31,218 nucleotides of DNA from JAUWVG01 sp964633715 (GTDB taxonomy: Bacteria; Acidobacteriota; Aminicenantia; Aminicenantales; Aminicenantaceae): NCBI GenBank assembly GCA_964633715.1, contig CAZWHQ010000047.1, forward strand, positions 1-31,218, given 5' to 3'. This document shows positions 1-8,184 of the stretch, one piece after another. The notes beneath the pieces are model-generated. The model saw nothing but the letters and a program-made list of their open reading frames with translations. It made no database searches and had not been told where the DNA came from. How positions within the stretch are numbered: the first letter of the stretch is position 1; every line of letters starts with the position of its first letter. The position numbers were made by a program, and so were the translations under genes.

Positions 1-16
1 TTTTTAGGAGCAAAAA

Positions 17-57
17 AAGTGGGGACTGTCCCTAATTATTTCTTGTCCCCAATTATT
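17..57. repeat. Palindromic short repeat, copy A
   Basis: Bases 17-37 carry the core GTGGGGACTGTCCC between A/T-rich arms, and a half copy (TTGTCCCCAATTATT) follows at 43-57. Near-identical 21-nt copies lie at 6446-6466 and 9464-9487. The core is an odd palindrome with a single central T or A. Such repeats are dispersed in many bacterial genomes, often as REP-like elements; no transposase is visible in this window. Confidence 0.75.
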
Positions 58-132
58 CTTATTATTTCTGGTTGGATTTGCAAAGGAAATTTTAACTTGA
101 TAAAGTAGATTTTCCCAGAAAAGGAGGAAAAC

Positions 133-1836
133 ATGAATCTCAGAATGAACCATTGTTTTTCAGCGTCCTTAATTTTGCTGTCATTGCTGACAATTGGGTT
201 TAACTTTAGCTGTACAGGCAATCAAAAAGCAGCAAACGAAAAATGGGAAGGGACTCTCAAAGTGACCGATATCCAAGAGCGACTCGCCCAGTTTGTCCCC
301 ACTCCAATCACGTATGATGAATCCCTTCTCAATAACGAGCAAAAACAAGTGCTGGAGAAACTTGTGTTGGCGGCCAAACAGATGGATAAAATTTTCTGGA
401 AGCAGGCCTCTTACAGAGGCCTGTCTATTCGAAAAGAGCTCGAAGATATGGATGATCCTTCAGTTAATGATTTTCTCCGGTATTTAGAAATAAACTTCGG
501 ACCTTACGACAGACTTGATGAAAACAAACCATTTATAGGCACGGATCCCAAACCTCCGGGGGCAGGTTTTTATCCCGAGGACATGACAAAAGAATTTTTT
601 CAGAACTATATTGTGAGCCACCCAGATGAAAAAAAGGAATTGGAAGACACCTACACTGTCGTCAAAAGAGAAGACGAATCGCTCATGGCCGTTCCCTATA
701 ACGAAGAATACAGAGAAGATCTGGAACCGGCTGCCCAATTCCTCAGAGAGGCCGCGGAAATCACGACAAACCCTTCCTTAAAAAAATTCCTCAACCAGAG
801 GGCGGACGATTTGCTCTCCAACGACTACTACCAGAGCGACAACGATTGGATTGATCTAAAAGACAACCGTGTCGAAATTGTTATCGGCCCTTTTGAAGTG
901 TATGAAGATGCCCTCAACGGCCTCAAGGCTGCCTATGAAGCGTTTGTCACCATTAACGATTTTGAGGAAATGGAAAAGATTGAAGGTTACCTGGCGTTTC
1001 TCGAACACATGCAGAAATCCCTTCCCGTTGAACAAAAATATAAAGACCAGGATGTTGCCGGCCTTCAGTCTCCCCTGAATGTCGCCATCGAAGTCTTTAC
1101 AGCAGGGGACACAAAAGCCGGTGTACAGACACTCGCCTTTGTCCTTCCCAACGACGAAAGAATCCGTGAGGAAAAGGGCACAAAGAAGGTCTTTCTCAAA
1201 AATGTCATGGAGGCGAAATTCAATCAAATTCTTGTTCCCATATCCAAAACTGTCCTTTCAGAGCAGGATGCCGAAAACATCTCCTTCTGGGCCTACTTCA
1301 ATGAAACCGTTCTCCACGAAATCTGCCATGCACTCGGCGTCAATTATGTCACTCTGCCTGACGGGACAACAACCACGGTCAACAAGGCCCTCAAGGAAAA
1401 CTATTCGGCCATCGAAGAAGCCAAAGCCACCGTCCTGGGCCTTTCCAGCATCCCGCTTCTTATGGAGAAAGGCTGGATTCCAGAGGACAAGGAGAAAGAG
1501 ATCTACACAACGTACCTGGCCGGCATGTTCCGTTCCATGCGGTTCGGACTCCATGAGGCCCATGGAATGGGGACATTGCTCCAGTACAACTTTATAAGGG
1601 AACAGGGAGGATTTATTTACAACGAGAATTCAGACCAATTCTCTGTGGACTGGGAAAAAATCAGAGACTCCATCACCAAACTGGCCCAGGCTCTACTGAT
1701 CCTCGAAGGAGACGGAAATTACGACAATGTCGTCCAGTTTCTTGAGAGATACGGCCACCCGGACGCTCTTACGGAAAATATAGTGGCGAAGCTGAAAGAT
1801 ATCCCTGTCGACATTGCTCCCGAATACAAGTACTAA
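133..1836 (+). CDS. Dipeptidyl-peptidase III-like (M49) zinc metallopeptidase, putative lipoprotein
   Basis: Probable exported exopeptidase that removes dipeptides from peptide N-termini. The 567-residue product starts with a hydrophobic segment ending at Cys27 (FNFSC), an imperfect lipobox, so it is probably lipid-anchored outside the cytoplasm. The zinc motif is HEICH (residues 395-399). About 30 residues later EEAKA (428-432) matches the second M49 motif (EECRAE-type), which supplies the third zinc ligand. Most M49 enzymes carry a hexapeptide HEXXXH; a pentapeptide HEXXH is known for the Caldithrix abyssi enzyme, and this protein has that short form. Length fits the bacterial family. The start is set by GGAGG at 123-127, five bases ahead of the ATG. 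It stands alone, convergent with the amidohydrolase gene. Family call fairly firm; substrate not known. Confidence 0.8.
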   Translation: MNLRMNHCFSASLILLSLLTIGFNFSCTGNQKAANEKWEGTLKVTDIQERLAQFVPTPITYDESLLNNEQKQVLEKLVLAAKQMDKIFWKQASYRGLSIRKELEDMDDPSVNDFLRYLEINFGPYDRLDENKPFIGTDPKPPGAGFYPEDMTKEFFQNYIVSHPDEKKELEDTYTVVKREDESLMAVPYNEEYREDLEPAAQFLREAAEITTNPSLKKFLNQRADDLLSNDYYQSDNDWIDLKDNRVEIVIGPFEVYEDALNGLKAAYEAFVTINDFEEMEKIEGYLAFLEHMQKSLPVEQKYKDQDVAGLQSPLNVAIEVFTAGDTKAGVQTLAFVLPNDERIREEKGTKKVFLKNVMEAKFNQILVPISKTVLSEQDAENISFWAYFNETVLHEICHALGVNYVTLPDGTTTTVNKALKENYSAIEEAKATVLGLSSIPLLMEKGWIPEDKEKEIYTTYLAGMFRSMRFGLHEAHGMGTLLQYNFIREQGGFIYNENSDQFSVDWEKIRDSITKLAQALLILEGDGNYDNVVQFLERYGHPDALTENIVAKLKDIPVDIAPEYKY

Positions 1837-2042
1837 AAAAGCGGATGAGTGATTGTTTAAAAATGATTATAGGTATCGTTCCGTGCGGCTTTCTGTTTTT
1901 AGGATTCAGCCCAAACAATCCATACTCAGCCACTCAACAGGCAGATGCTCGATCCCAGAATCAAAATTATAAATATAACTCGAAAATAGAAGCGTGTGTT
2001 GGCCTCAAGAAAGGGGTTGGCCGTTTTATTGAATAATTTAGG

Positions 2043-3536
2043 TCAGGGATTTTTGGTTTTTCTCGCTTCCGACACCATATTTTTAACATCTTCGAGCAGG
2101 GCCGGGGCATCAAAGACATAACCATCTTTTATCGTCCACTGCACGCCGCCTTTTTTGACCATCTTCCCGTCGACCATCTCCATCACTCCAGTAGGATAGA
2201 GGTATTTCAGATTCTGGAGCGGGTTTCCCTCGACAAGAATGAGGTCCGCAAGAAATCCAGCCCGGACCCGCCCCAGTTCATCCTCCTTGCCTAAAATTTT
2301 GGCGTTATTCCCTGTCACATGCTGAACCACATCAATGGGATGAAATCCCGCTTCCCGATGAAGCTCCAGTTCCCGAATGAGGCTGAATCCGTACATCATA
2401 TAGATATACCCCGCGTCCTCACCCGCTCCGACCACTCCACCCTTAAGGGCGAAACTGCGGACGGCTCTCATCCAGATCTTATAATTCTGTTTCCAGAAAA
2501 CTTCATCCTCTGTTTTCCAGTCCCAAAAATAGGACCCGTGGTGAGCGGGATCGGGTTTGAAGTAGTCTTCAAGGACGGGATGGAGATAATCCTTGAACCA
2601 GGGCTGATTCTGGGCTCTGAGAAGATCACGATTGGCCTCATAGATGACGAATGTCGGGTTCCAAGCCACCTGTTTGTCGACTAGAGTCTGAAGGACTAAA
2701 TCCAGTTTTTTGGGATCGGCTTCCCTCCAGAGACGGCCGGCGTAGCGGAACCGTTCGGCTTCGTTGTTGTAGTTGTACCAGGAGGGAAAATTCTGAGATC
2801 CCTTAAGCGCCGCATCCGGCACACCGTACCAGTGTTCAATCGAGGTGACACCAAATGCGGCATCGTCCCAGGCATCCGTTTCTTCCACGGCCACGTGGTG
2901 CGCCACCCTGAGGTTAAGCTTCTTTGCTTCTGATAAGGTGGCTTCCATGATGTCTCTGTCCATACCGAAAATTTTAACACCATCAGCTCCCTGCTTGGCG
3001 ATATTCTGTACAGTCAAACGTGCCTGTGCAGGCGACTCTCCAAAGGCTCTCATGTAGAGGAAAATCCGAGGAGCGACTATTTCTCCATCGTTGCTCTTGC
3101 GCCGCTCCGCAACTGTCAGCTGGTAATTGCTGCCAACATCACGAATAGTCGTGATCCCACAGGCCATCCAGAGCTTGTACAGGTATTCAAAGGGAAGGGG
3201 TGTCCCCCCACGGTTATCATGGAGATGGGCATGGATGTTGATCAATCCAGGGAGAAGATAGAGTCCTGTTCCATCCAGGACGTGCCTTTCTTTTGTATAG
3301 CTCTCTCCATCTCGAGCACCCCGAACCGATTCAATTATGTTGTTTGCGAGCACAACATCGACAGGACCACGCATAGGCGTGCCCTTCCCGTCAATAAGCA
3401 TAACATTGCGGATGATCAGCCGTTCATACCGCTCACCGCTTTTAACGCCTGTGGTCTGTCCCCACAGTCCACACGCAAAACAAAAACACAACAGGGTGGT
3501 TAAGAAGAAGTGCGCTGTTTTTATTTTATTGTTCAT
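2043..3536 (-). CDS. Exported amidohydrolase-superfamily protein (imidazolonepropionase-like)
   Basis: Metal-dependent hydrolase of the amidohydrolase superfamily, 497 residues with an N-terminal signal peptide (about residues 1-26), so it acts outside the cytoplasm. The metal site is visible in order: HAHLH (His102, His104), Lys188 in GVKIF as candidate carboxylated bridging lysine, AHH (His213), IEHWYG (His235) and the catalytic-type Asp374 in GAGEDAG. The C-terminal part (GxLADLILVEGNPL) closes the small beta domain typical of these enzymes. Members hydrolyse cyclic amides, dipeptides or related bonds; the substrate cannot be read from the sequence. Its start lies 8 bp after the stop of the upstream GH172 gene, so the two are probably co-transcribed. 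Confidence 0.85.
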   Translation of the reverse strand: MNNKIKTAHFFLTTLLCFCFACGLWGQTTGVKSGERYERLIIRNVMLIDGKGTPMRGPVDVVLANNIIESVRGARDGESYTKERHVLDGTGLYLLPGLINIHAHLHDNRGGTPLPFEYLYKLWMACGITTIRDVGSNYQLTVAERRKSNDGEIVAPRIFLYMRAFGESPAQARLTVQNIAKQGADGVKIFGMDRDIMEATLSEAKKLNLRVAHHVAVEETDAWDDAAFGVTSIEHWYGVPDAALKGSQNFPSWYNYNNEAERFRYAGRLWREADPKKLDLVLQTLVDKQVAWNPTFVIYEANRDLLRAQNQPWFKDYLHPVLEDYFKPDPAHHGSYFWDWKTEDEVFWKQNYKIWMRAVRSFALKGGVVGAGEDAGYIYMMYGFSLIRELELHREAGFHPIDVVQHVTGNNAKILGKEDELGRVRAGFLADLILVEGNPLQNLKYLYPTGVMEMVDGKMVKKGGVQWTIKDGYVFDAPALLEDVKNMVSEARKTKNP

Positions 3537-3544
3537 GATCCCCC

Positions 3545-4744
3545 CTATTTCTTTATCTCATGCCCCCAGAGTTTTTTTTTCTCGTTCATCTTCCGCCACG
3601 CATCCCTCCAGCGGTGAATCTCCACTGGCCCGATGGCCGGCATATTCTGCCTTTCCTCTTTTGGCCGCATTTTCGGGAACACTTTATGCGGCTCTACCTG
3701 ATACCAGTAGGCCACAGTGACAAGATCCAGAGTCAGGCAGTTGTTGTGGCCGTGTTCAATCGTGGCTTTGAGTGATTTTTCAAAAGTAATGGGTGACTGG
3801 AGGAAAAAGTGGTAGCAGTGGGTCCGTCCCAGCCAGCCGGTCTCGTTGTTGACACGGGGATACCCGAAATAGGGATGCATATAGATCTCTTTTGGACACC
3901 AGGAGGAGTTGAAAAAATCCTCCGTTCCTGTCCCGTGAAGAGAGGGCGGCCACTTTTCTCCATCGATAAAAAACATATCGTCCCCTTCTCCGTACCAGAC
4001 CGGAGAGGGACTGTCTACATAGTAGTTGACACCGACAAAATGACCTTTCCCCTCGATATCAGCAAAAACATAATTGCCCGCCCCGTCTGTATTGGCTTCC
4101 TGTGGCCCAAAAATGCTCCACTCGTTTTCCTCTTCCCCCAGAGGCTCGGTCAATTCCCTGTTCCAAAAAGCGTGAAAACGTCCCAGGTTTGGACTTATGG
4201 ACTCGTGTTTTTCGTAATCCACATAATAGTAGAAGGCATTGATCTTGTCTTCAGACTGATTTTCAACAGAAATCACGGCCCCCTCCGAAAAAGGCATCGG
4301 GAAATAACAGTTGAGAGCATTGCCCTCTTTGGGCGCCACTGCCAGGGGAAGAGAAATCAGCGAATATTTTTCCCCCCATCCCTGTCCAAAAAAATCTCCA
4401 ATCGGGCATTCTACGCTGGGATTGTCCTCTCCATCCCAGTACATGCGCAGGAGAGCATTGCGCCTGATCATCGGATCATTGCAGGAAATGGTGATCCAGA
4501 TGTGTTTGATAATGCCTGCCCCTTCAATTTTTGCAATTTCCACCGATTCTCCAGAATCGATAACCAGGCGGTCCGCATTTTTTCCGCTTCTGTCAAAACT
4601 CGATATTCTTTTAGTTTGGTAATTTTTGAGTGCCGCAAGGTTATCCAGCGTGGAATTTGAAGGGGGTTTGTCTTGAGAAAAAACGGCCGCAAAGCCGCAA
4701 AACATCAAAATTGTCAAAAAGACAAATAAATATTTAATCCACAT
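3545..4744 (-). CDS. DUF2961 / glycoside hydrolase family 172 protein, exported
   Basis: Probable secreted glycosidase. The DUF2961 fold is the GH172 family, whose characterised members act on alpha-fructofuranosides and arabinofuranosides. Landmarks are GDFFGQG (117-122 region), a YGEGDDMFFIDGE block (around 251-263) and GTGTEDFF (around 271-278). Glu253 and Glu275 are plausible catalytic acids by spacing, which is an inference. A signal peptide covers about residues 1-23. The open frame extends five codons upstream to a GTG at 4759, but those codons are the ribosome site itself (AGGAGGAGG), so the ATG at 4744 is the better start, giving 399 residues. It sits 8 bp ahead of the amidohydrolase gene, in one likely operon. 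Confidence 0.82.
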   Translation of the reverse strand: MWIKYLFVFLTILMFCGFAAVFSQDKPPSNSTLDNLAALKNYQTKRISSFDRSGKNADRLVIDSGESVEIAKIEGAGIIKHIWITISCNDPMIRRNALLRMYWDGEDNPSVECPIGDFFGQGWGEKYSLISLPLAVAPKEGNALNCYFPMPFSEGAVISVENQSEDKINAFYYYVDYEKHESISPNLGRFHAFWNRELTEPLGEEENEWSIFGPQEANTDGAGNYVFADIEGKGHFVGVNYYVDSPSPVWYGEGDDMFFIDGEKWPPSLHGTGTEDFFNSSWCPKEIYMHPYFGYPRVNNETGWLGRTHCYHFFLQSPITFEKSLKATIEHGHNNCLTLDLVTVAYWYQVEPHKVFPKMRPKEERQNMPAIGPVEIHRWRDAWRKMNEKKKLWGHEIKK

Positions 4745-4817
4745 ATCCCTCCTCCTCACTAGAGAGTTGCCCTATTAATACTAAAATCGGGAAAAAATAT
4801 CTATATAAATCTGGTTT

Positions 4818-5219
4818 TTAGCCAATAAAAGCTTCGACTATAAATTCCGGAGGATTCAACATGTGGACTTTAACCGAGCAGCTGTTGACCGATTTGATCA
4901 CTGCTGTTTTATATTTTTCCGGAAAGTCCGGAGGCAAATTGATATCTATGTATATCTTTTCGATCCTCTTGGTCTCTGGATTTTTTTCCTTTTTTTGGAC
5001 GATGGAGATGTCTTCATAAGGCAGTCCGCGTCTCTGGCAAAAAGCGAGCACATAATAACCGGCGCAGGTGGCAATCGAAGCCATAAACAGGTCGAAGGGC
5101 GCAGGAGCCGTTCCCTCGCCGCCCTGGTAAACGGGCTGATCTGTTTTAATGACAAAACCTTTATATTCTACGTTTACTTTTTTCCCTCCAGGAAGAAAAA
5201 CCTTCATTTCATCATTCAT
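4818..5219 (-). CDS. OsmC-family peroxiredoxin-like protein
   Basis: Small cytoplasmic protein of 133 residues in the OsmC/YhfA family, which reduces organic hydroperoxides with a pair of cysteines. The expected pair is present: Cys52 in ATCAGYY and Cys114 in VNSCSVKVH. An extra Cys61 lies one helix turn on. The motif GGEGTAPAPFDLFMASIATC is the usual beta-to-helix entry of the family. It is complete in length. It has its own promoter (TTGACA, 17-bp spacer, TAAAAA at 5246-5274). The GH172 gene follows after 73 bp, so it is probably a separate unit. The YhfA-like subgroup often has unknown in vivo substrates. Confidence 0.85.
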   Translation of the reverse strand: MNDEMKVFLPGGKKVNVEYKGFVIKTDQPVYQGGEGTAPAPFDLFMASIATCAGYYVLAFCQRRGLPYEDISIVQKKEKNPETKRIEKIYIDINLPPDFPEKYKTAVIKSVNSCSVKVHMLNPPEFIVEAFIG

Positions 5220-5245
5220 TAAAACTCTCCTCTAATTCTTGAATA

Positions 5246-5274
5246 TTTTTAAATTAATTTTGACTGGATGTCAA
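5246..5274 (-). promoter_or_regulatory. Promoter of the OsmC gene
   Basis: On the minus strand TTGACA (5269-5274) and TAAAAA (5246-5251) are separated by 17 bp, about 30 bases upstream of the OsmC start at 5219. The -35 box is perfect and the -10 box weak. A ribosome site (AGAGGAG) follows before the ATG. Confidence 0.5.
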
Positions 5275-5348
5275 AGCTTTAATAAAAACCATCCGAATTT
5301 CAGTGATTTTATTAAAAATTCTATGAAGATAAGAATGCCATAAATATC

Positions 5349-6059
5349 TCATTCAAAACTGTCGGGGCCTTTGGAAAAGATGGCCAGGAGGAGCTTTCTG
5401 TCCTTGTCCGTCATGGCCAGGCGGCCGAACAGGTCGAACATTCTTTCTGTCATGTGCTGTTTGTTGTCCGGATGGATAAAGTTCTTCTCCTCCAGTTTTT
5501 CGAGGATGATTTGGAGACATTCTTGCTGCTCCCTCCGAGGCAGAGGTGCTTCATCAGCAATACCAGATATCTGTTTGTCGTGAGTAAAGATCGCAAAGAG
5601 TGATAAAAGCACGGCTGCACCCAGGTTGTAGGACGGCTGGTCTCCCGCTTGGGGGATGGTAAAATGAAAATTGGACAGGGATAGTTCCTCCGATGTCAAT
5701 CCAGTTATCTCGTTTCCAAACAGCAGCCCGATTTTTGTCTCTTGTGGAAACTTAAAAATCTTTGAGATGGCTTCTTCGAGGGAGAGGAGAGGAAAGTTTT
5801 TTCTTTTTTTTGAAGTGGAGGCCAACACAATGTTCAGATCTGCTGTGGCTTCCTGAAGAGTCGGATAAAACTTGGCTGTGTCGAGGATTTCTTTTGAGTG
5901 AACGGCCGTCACATAAGATTTTTGTTCGAGATTATCCACGCCCACCAAGACCAGATTCTCGAATCCCGTGTTTTTCATGGCGCGGGCAGCCAGACCGATA
6001 TTTTCGGATTTTTGAGGGTGGGCGAGGATTACAGACAGTCTCTTGTTGAGAGCGGTCAT
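5349..6059 (-). CDS. trmJ: TrmJ-like tRNA/rRNA 2'-O-methyltransferase (SPOUT/TrmH superfamily)
   Basis: S-adenosylmethionine-dependent 2'-O-ribose methyltransferase of the SPOUT class, most like TrmJ, which modifies position 32 of tRNA. The 236-residue protein shows motif 1 (SENIGLAARAMKNTG, 18-32), motif 2 (LLFGNEITGL, about 112-121) and motif 3 (PSYNLGAAVLL, about 142-152), the trefoil-knot cofactor site. A helical tail of about 70 residues, as in TrmJ, follows. The small DUF6132 gene ends 11 bp upstream, suggesting a two-gene operon. TrmJ is preferred over TrmH or RlmB from the N-terminal start and length, but the exact target base is not provable here. Confidence 0.78.
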   Translation of the reverse strand: MTALNKRLSVILAHPQKSENIGLAARAMKNTGFENLVLVGVDNLEQKSYVTAVHSKEILDTAKFYPTLQEATADLNIVLASTSKKRKNFPLLSLEEAISKIFKFPQETKIGLLFGNEITGLTSEELSLSNFHFTIPQAGDQPSYNLGAAVLLSLFAIFTHDKQISGIADEAPLPRREQQECLQIILEKLEEKNFIHPDNKQHMTERMFDLFGRLAMTDKDRKLLLAIFSKGPDSFE

Positions 6060-6070
6060 AAATATTTTGA

Positions 6071-6235
6071 TCAGAGGATATTGGCCACAAGTCCGCCGAG
6101 CAAGGCCCAGTAGATTGTAGAAATGTAGGGATTACCGGTAATCATACAAGTTCCGGTTTTACAGCCGACAAACTTGTAAAAGAAAAAACCGAATACACCA
6201 CCAATAACCGCTCCAATGACAATTTTTATTAGCAT
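6071..6235 (-). CDS. Small DUF6132-type membrane protein
   Basis: A 54-residue protein with two predicted membrane segments: IVIGAVIGGVFGFFFYKFVG near the N-terminus and TIYWALLGGLVANIL at the C-terminus. Between them is a cysteine-bearing loop, GCKTGTCMITGNPYIS, the hallmark of DUF6132 (CxxGxCxIT-NPY). Function of the family is unknown; the cysteine pair could bind metal or be redox-active. The frame runs seven codons further upstream to a TTG, but AGGA sits just before the ATG at 6235, which is therefore chosen. It lies 11 bp upstream of the trmJ-like gene and is probably co-transcribed with it. Confidence 0.7.
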   Translation of the reverse strand: MLIKIVIGAVIGGVFGFFFYKFVGCKTGTCMITGNPYISTIYWALLGGLVANIL

Positions 6236-6362
6236 TTTTTTTCCTGTTGCACTCAATTTATTTCCTAGATTTCCTATCGGAAAGAGTCTTAAAGAATAAC
6301 AGATTTACCCCCTCAAGTCAAAAATTCAAACCGGGGCCTGGCCTGCAAATCATATCTTCCAT

Positions 6363-6435
6363 GTTATTGCGAGTAGCGCAGCGACGAAGCAATCTTTTGG
6401 AGGGATCGCCGCGTCGCTCCGCTCCTCGCGATGAC
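6363..6435. repeat. REP-like long imperfect hairpin
   Basis: Two 32-nt arms, beginning GTTATTGCGAGTAGCGCAGC and ending with its approximate complement GCTCCTCGCGATGAC, match at 25 of 32 positions as an inverted repeat around a 9-nt loop. This ATTGCGAG...GAAGCAATC pattern is a common dispersed palindromic element of bacterial intergenic regions. The GGGGAC repeat copy B follows within 11 bp. Confidence 0.8.
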
Positions 6436-6445
6436 ACATAAACAA

Positions 6446-6466
6446 AATTAGGGACTGTCCCCACTT
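6446..6466. repeat. Palindromic short repeat, copy B
   Basis: Bases 6446-6466 read AATTAGGGACTGTCCCCACTT; the reverse complement differs from copy A only at the central base. It lies between the REP-like hairpin and the 3' end of the propeller pseudogene. Confidence 0.75.
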
Positions 6467-6482
6467 AAATGTCCCTTATGCC

Positions 6483-8068
6483 TTATTCTTTCAATTTGCG
6501 CTCAAGTTCTTCAAACCAATTGAACACAATATTCAGCTGATCTGTGGAGGTGGATTCTTCGACAGGCTTGAGAAGAAGGAACCTTGATCCATCCGGCGAA
6601 ACATCATAGGATCTTCCTCCAATATTGATATAATTACCCTCGAACAGAACCTCAGGAGGAAACATTGTGAATCCCAAGTCATCAGAGTATTTGACAACCA
6701 TCCACTTCTGCCCGATTCGATAGAACAGCTCCTTTGAGTTTTTCGACCAGGCGGGTTCTTCTCCTCCCTCTGCTGTTGAAATCGGCGTTTTAGTTCCTGT
6801 CGGCGGATAGGGCTGAACCCACACACTGTAAGGCGCCTGTTCTGAGCTGGTATAGGCGATAAATCGATCCTTGGGAGAGAACTCGGCTCCCCATTCGTTA
6901 TAGGAGGAGTCGGCAAACGGGGAAATTTCTCTGCTCCCATCCAACGTAATGAGATAAATATCCCATTTGTCTGCTCCGACTTCCATAACCGCAAGAAGGT
7001 TTCCATCTCCGGCCAGAGAGCTTGGATGTGAAAGTTCCTCGGTATCGGTTAGCTGTATTGCTTCATCCATCCCACCGACAGATTTAACAAAAACATTTCG
7101 GGTCCCGTCTCTCAGAGAAGAAAACAGGATAGACTGCCCATCTTTTGTCCAGACGGGAGAAAAATCATCCCCTTGATCGGTCAATTTAATGGTCTGTCCG
7201 TTATCAAGATCATAGATCCAGATATTCCATTTTCCCACCTTAAATATCGGCACAGCGATTTTTCGTCCACCGGGTGAAATTTTAAAGTCTCCGTAGACTT
7301 CTGCGGGAAAGGGAAGTTCTTCGATCTCACCCGTCCTGTACCTCCACACCAGTCTGCCCAAATCAAGCGGCCGGCCTGTGGCATAAACCAGCGTTCCGTT
7401 TTTAGAGAATGCATACTGGGCGGCCTGGGTGGATTCAATTCTGACATTGTCGATCACTGTAACGGGAGACGGGCCTAAGGTGTGGCTGTTTATGTCAAAA
7501 GGGACAGCCTGTATGCCCCCGTCCTGAATGTATAGGAGATGACCTGTTTCCAAATACTTTGGGGATCTTCCTTGGCACAATCGTTTTTCTTCACCGGTAT
7601 CAAGCGAGACGATCCGAATAAAATCTGAAAAACCCCCTCCCCACACAAGAATTTCGTTTTTGCCGGGCAGAAATTCAGGCCAGCAATACCCAACACCCGG
7701 CTTCCTTTTCCCAACTGACCGAGCCGTTCCTCCCTGCTCTGAAATGACAAAAAGATCATATCCCTCATTCTGCGAGAAGACAATTGTCTGATTGGCACCC
7801 CAACATGCGCCTGTAGGGAGGGTGACCTCGCAAAGAGGAAAAGGATTATCTCCCGTAATGGAAACCTTCTTGAACTCGTTATCCGCAAAAAATCCAATCC
7901 ACTGGCCGTCATAAGAGAAAAAAGGATCAAAAGCGCCTTCCGTCCCTTGAATTGGGATATTTTCAAAGGAATCCAATGATCGCAGAACGAGCTGAGTTTC
8001 CTTTCCCTCGCCGGCAATTTGGAGGGAAGAACCTCCCAATCCGGCGCATCCTTGAGTATGGAGGCCAT
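6483..8068 (-). pseudogene. Remnant of a Ser/Thr protein kinase - TolB/WD40-like propeller fusion
   Basis: The bulk (about 510 residues, 6483 to about 8012) is a TolB/WD40-like beta-propeller with repeats such as FFSYDGQWIGFFADNEFKKV, TDQGDDFSPVWTKDGQSILF and YDVSPDGSRFLLL. This is the usual extracytoplasmic half of kinase-propeller fusions in Acidobacteriota and relatives. Its frame has no ATG at its head, only a TTG. In the neighbouring frame, starting at an ATG at 8068 behind GGAGG, lies MASILKDAPDWEVLPSKLP, which is the end-of-kinase signature (ILxxxPDWxxLP). The rest of the kinase, the membrane helix and the first propeller strand are missing, and a frame change joins the pieces. A promoter-like TTGACA/TATCTT lies just upstream. 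It is read as a deletion-decayed gene; a functional short propeller protein started from TTG is the alternative. Confidence 0.65.
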
Positions 8069-8093
8069 CGTCCCTCCTTGCCTACGTGACAAT

Positions 8094-8122
8094 AAGATAT
8101 AAATTTGGGCAAAGTATGTCAA
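8094..8122 (-). promoter_or_regulatory. Promoter-like sequence ahead of the kinase-propeller remnant
   Basis: On the minus strand TTGACA (8117-8122) and TATCTT (8094-8099) are 17 bp apart, about 26 bp upstream of the ATG at 8068, with AGGAGGG in between. The combination looks functional although the downstream reading frame is broken. Confidence 0.5.
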
Positions 8123-8133
8123 ACTTTAAAAGG

Positions 8134-8165
8134 GATGGATATTGAACTCTATCCATCTTTTTTTT
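8134..8165 (+). terminator. Rho-independent terminator upstream of the GNAT gene
   Basis: GATGGATA (8134-8141) pairs perfectly with TATCCATC (8150-8157) across an 8-nt loop and is followed by eight T residues. It points along the plus strand and ends only 19 bp before the ATG at 8185. No plus-strand gene lies upstream for over 6 kb, so what it terminates is unclear; see findings. Confidence 0.7.
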
Positions 8166-8184
8166 ATCATATCGATAGAGCAAT

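Noticed and set aside
1845..2036. Small frame of 63 codons after the M49 gene, with a hydrophobic segment
   Set aside because: No ribosome site, not recognisable as any family, and low-complexity polar tail; coding status cannot be supported.
3809..4660. 283-codon frame antisense to the GH172 gene
   Set aside because: The minus-strand frame shows clear family motifs; the plus-strand product resembles nothing and has no start signals.
6333..6342. GGGGCCTGGC 10-mer shared with the right end of the window (31207-31216)
   Set aside because: Too short, and the right copy is cut by the window edge; could be another dispersed repeat but is not supportable.
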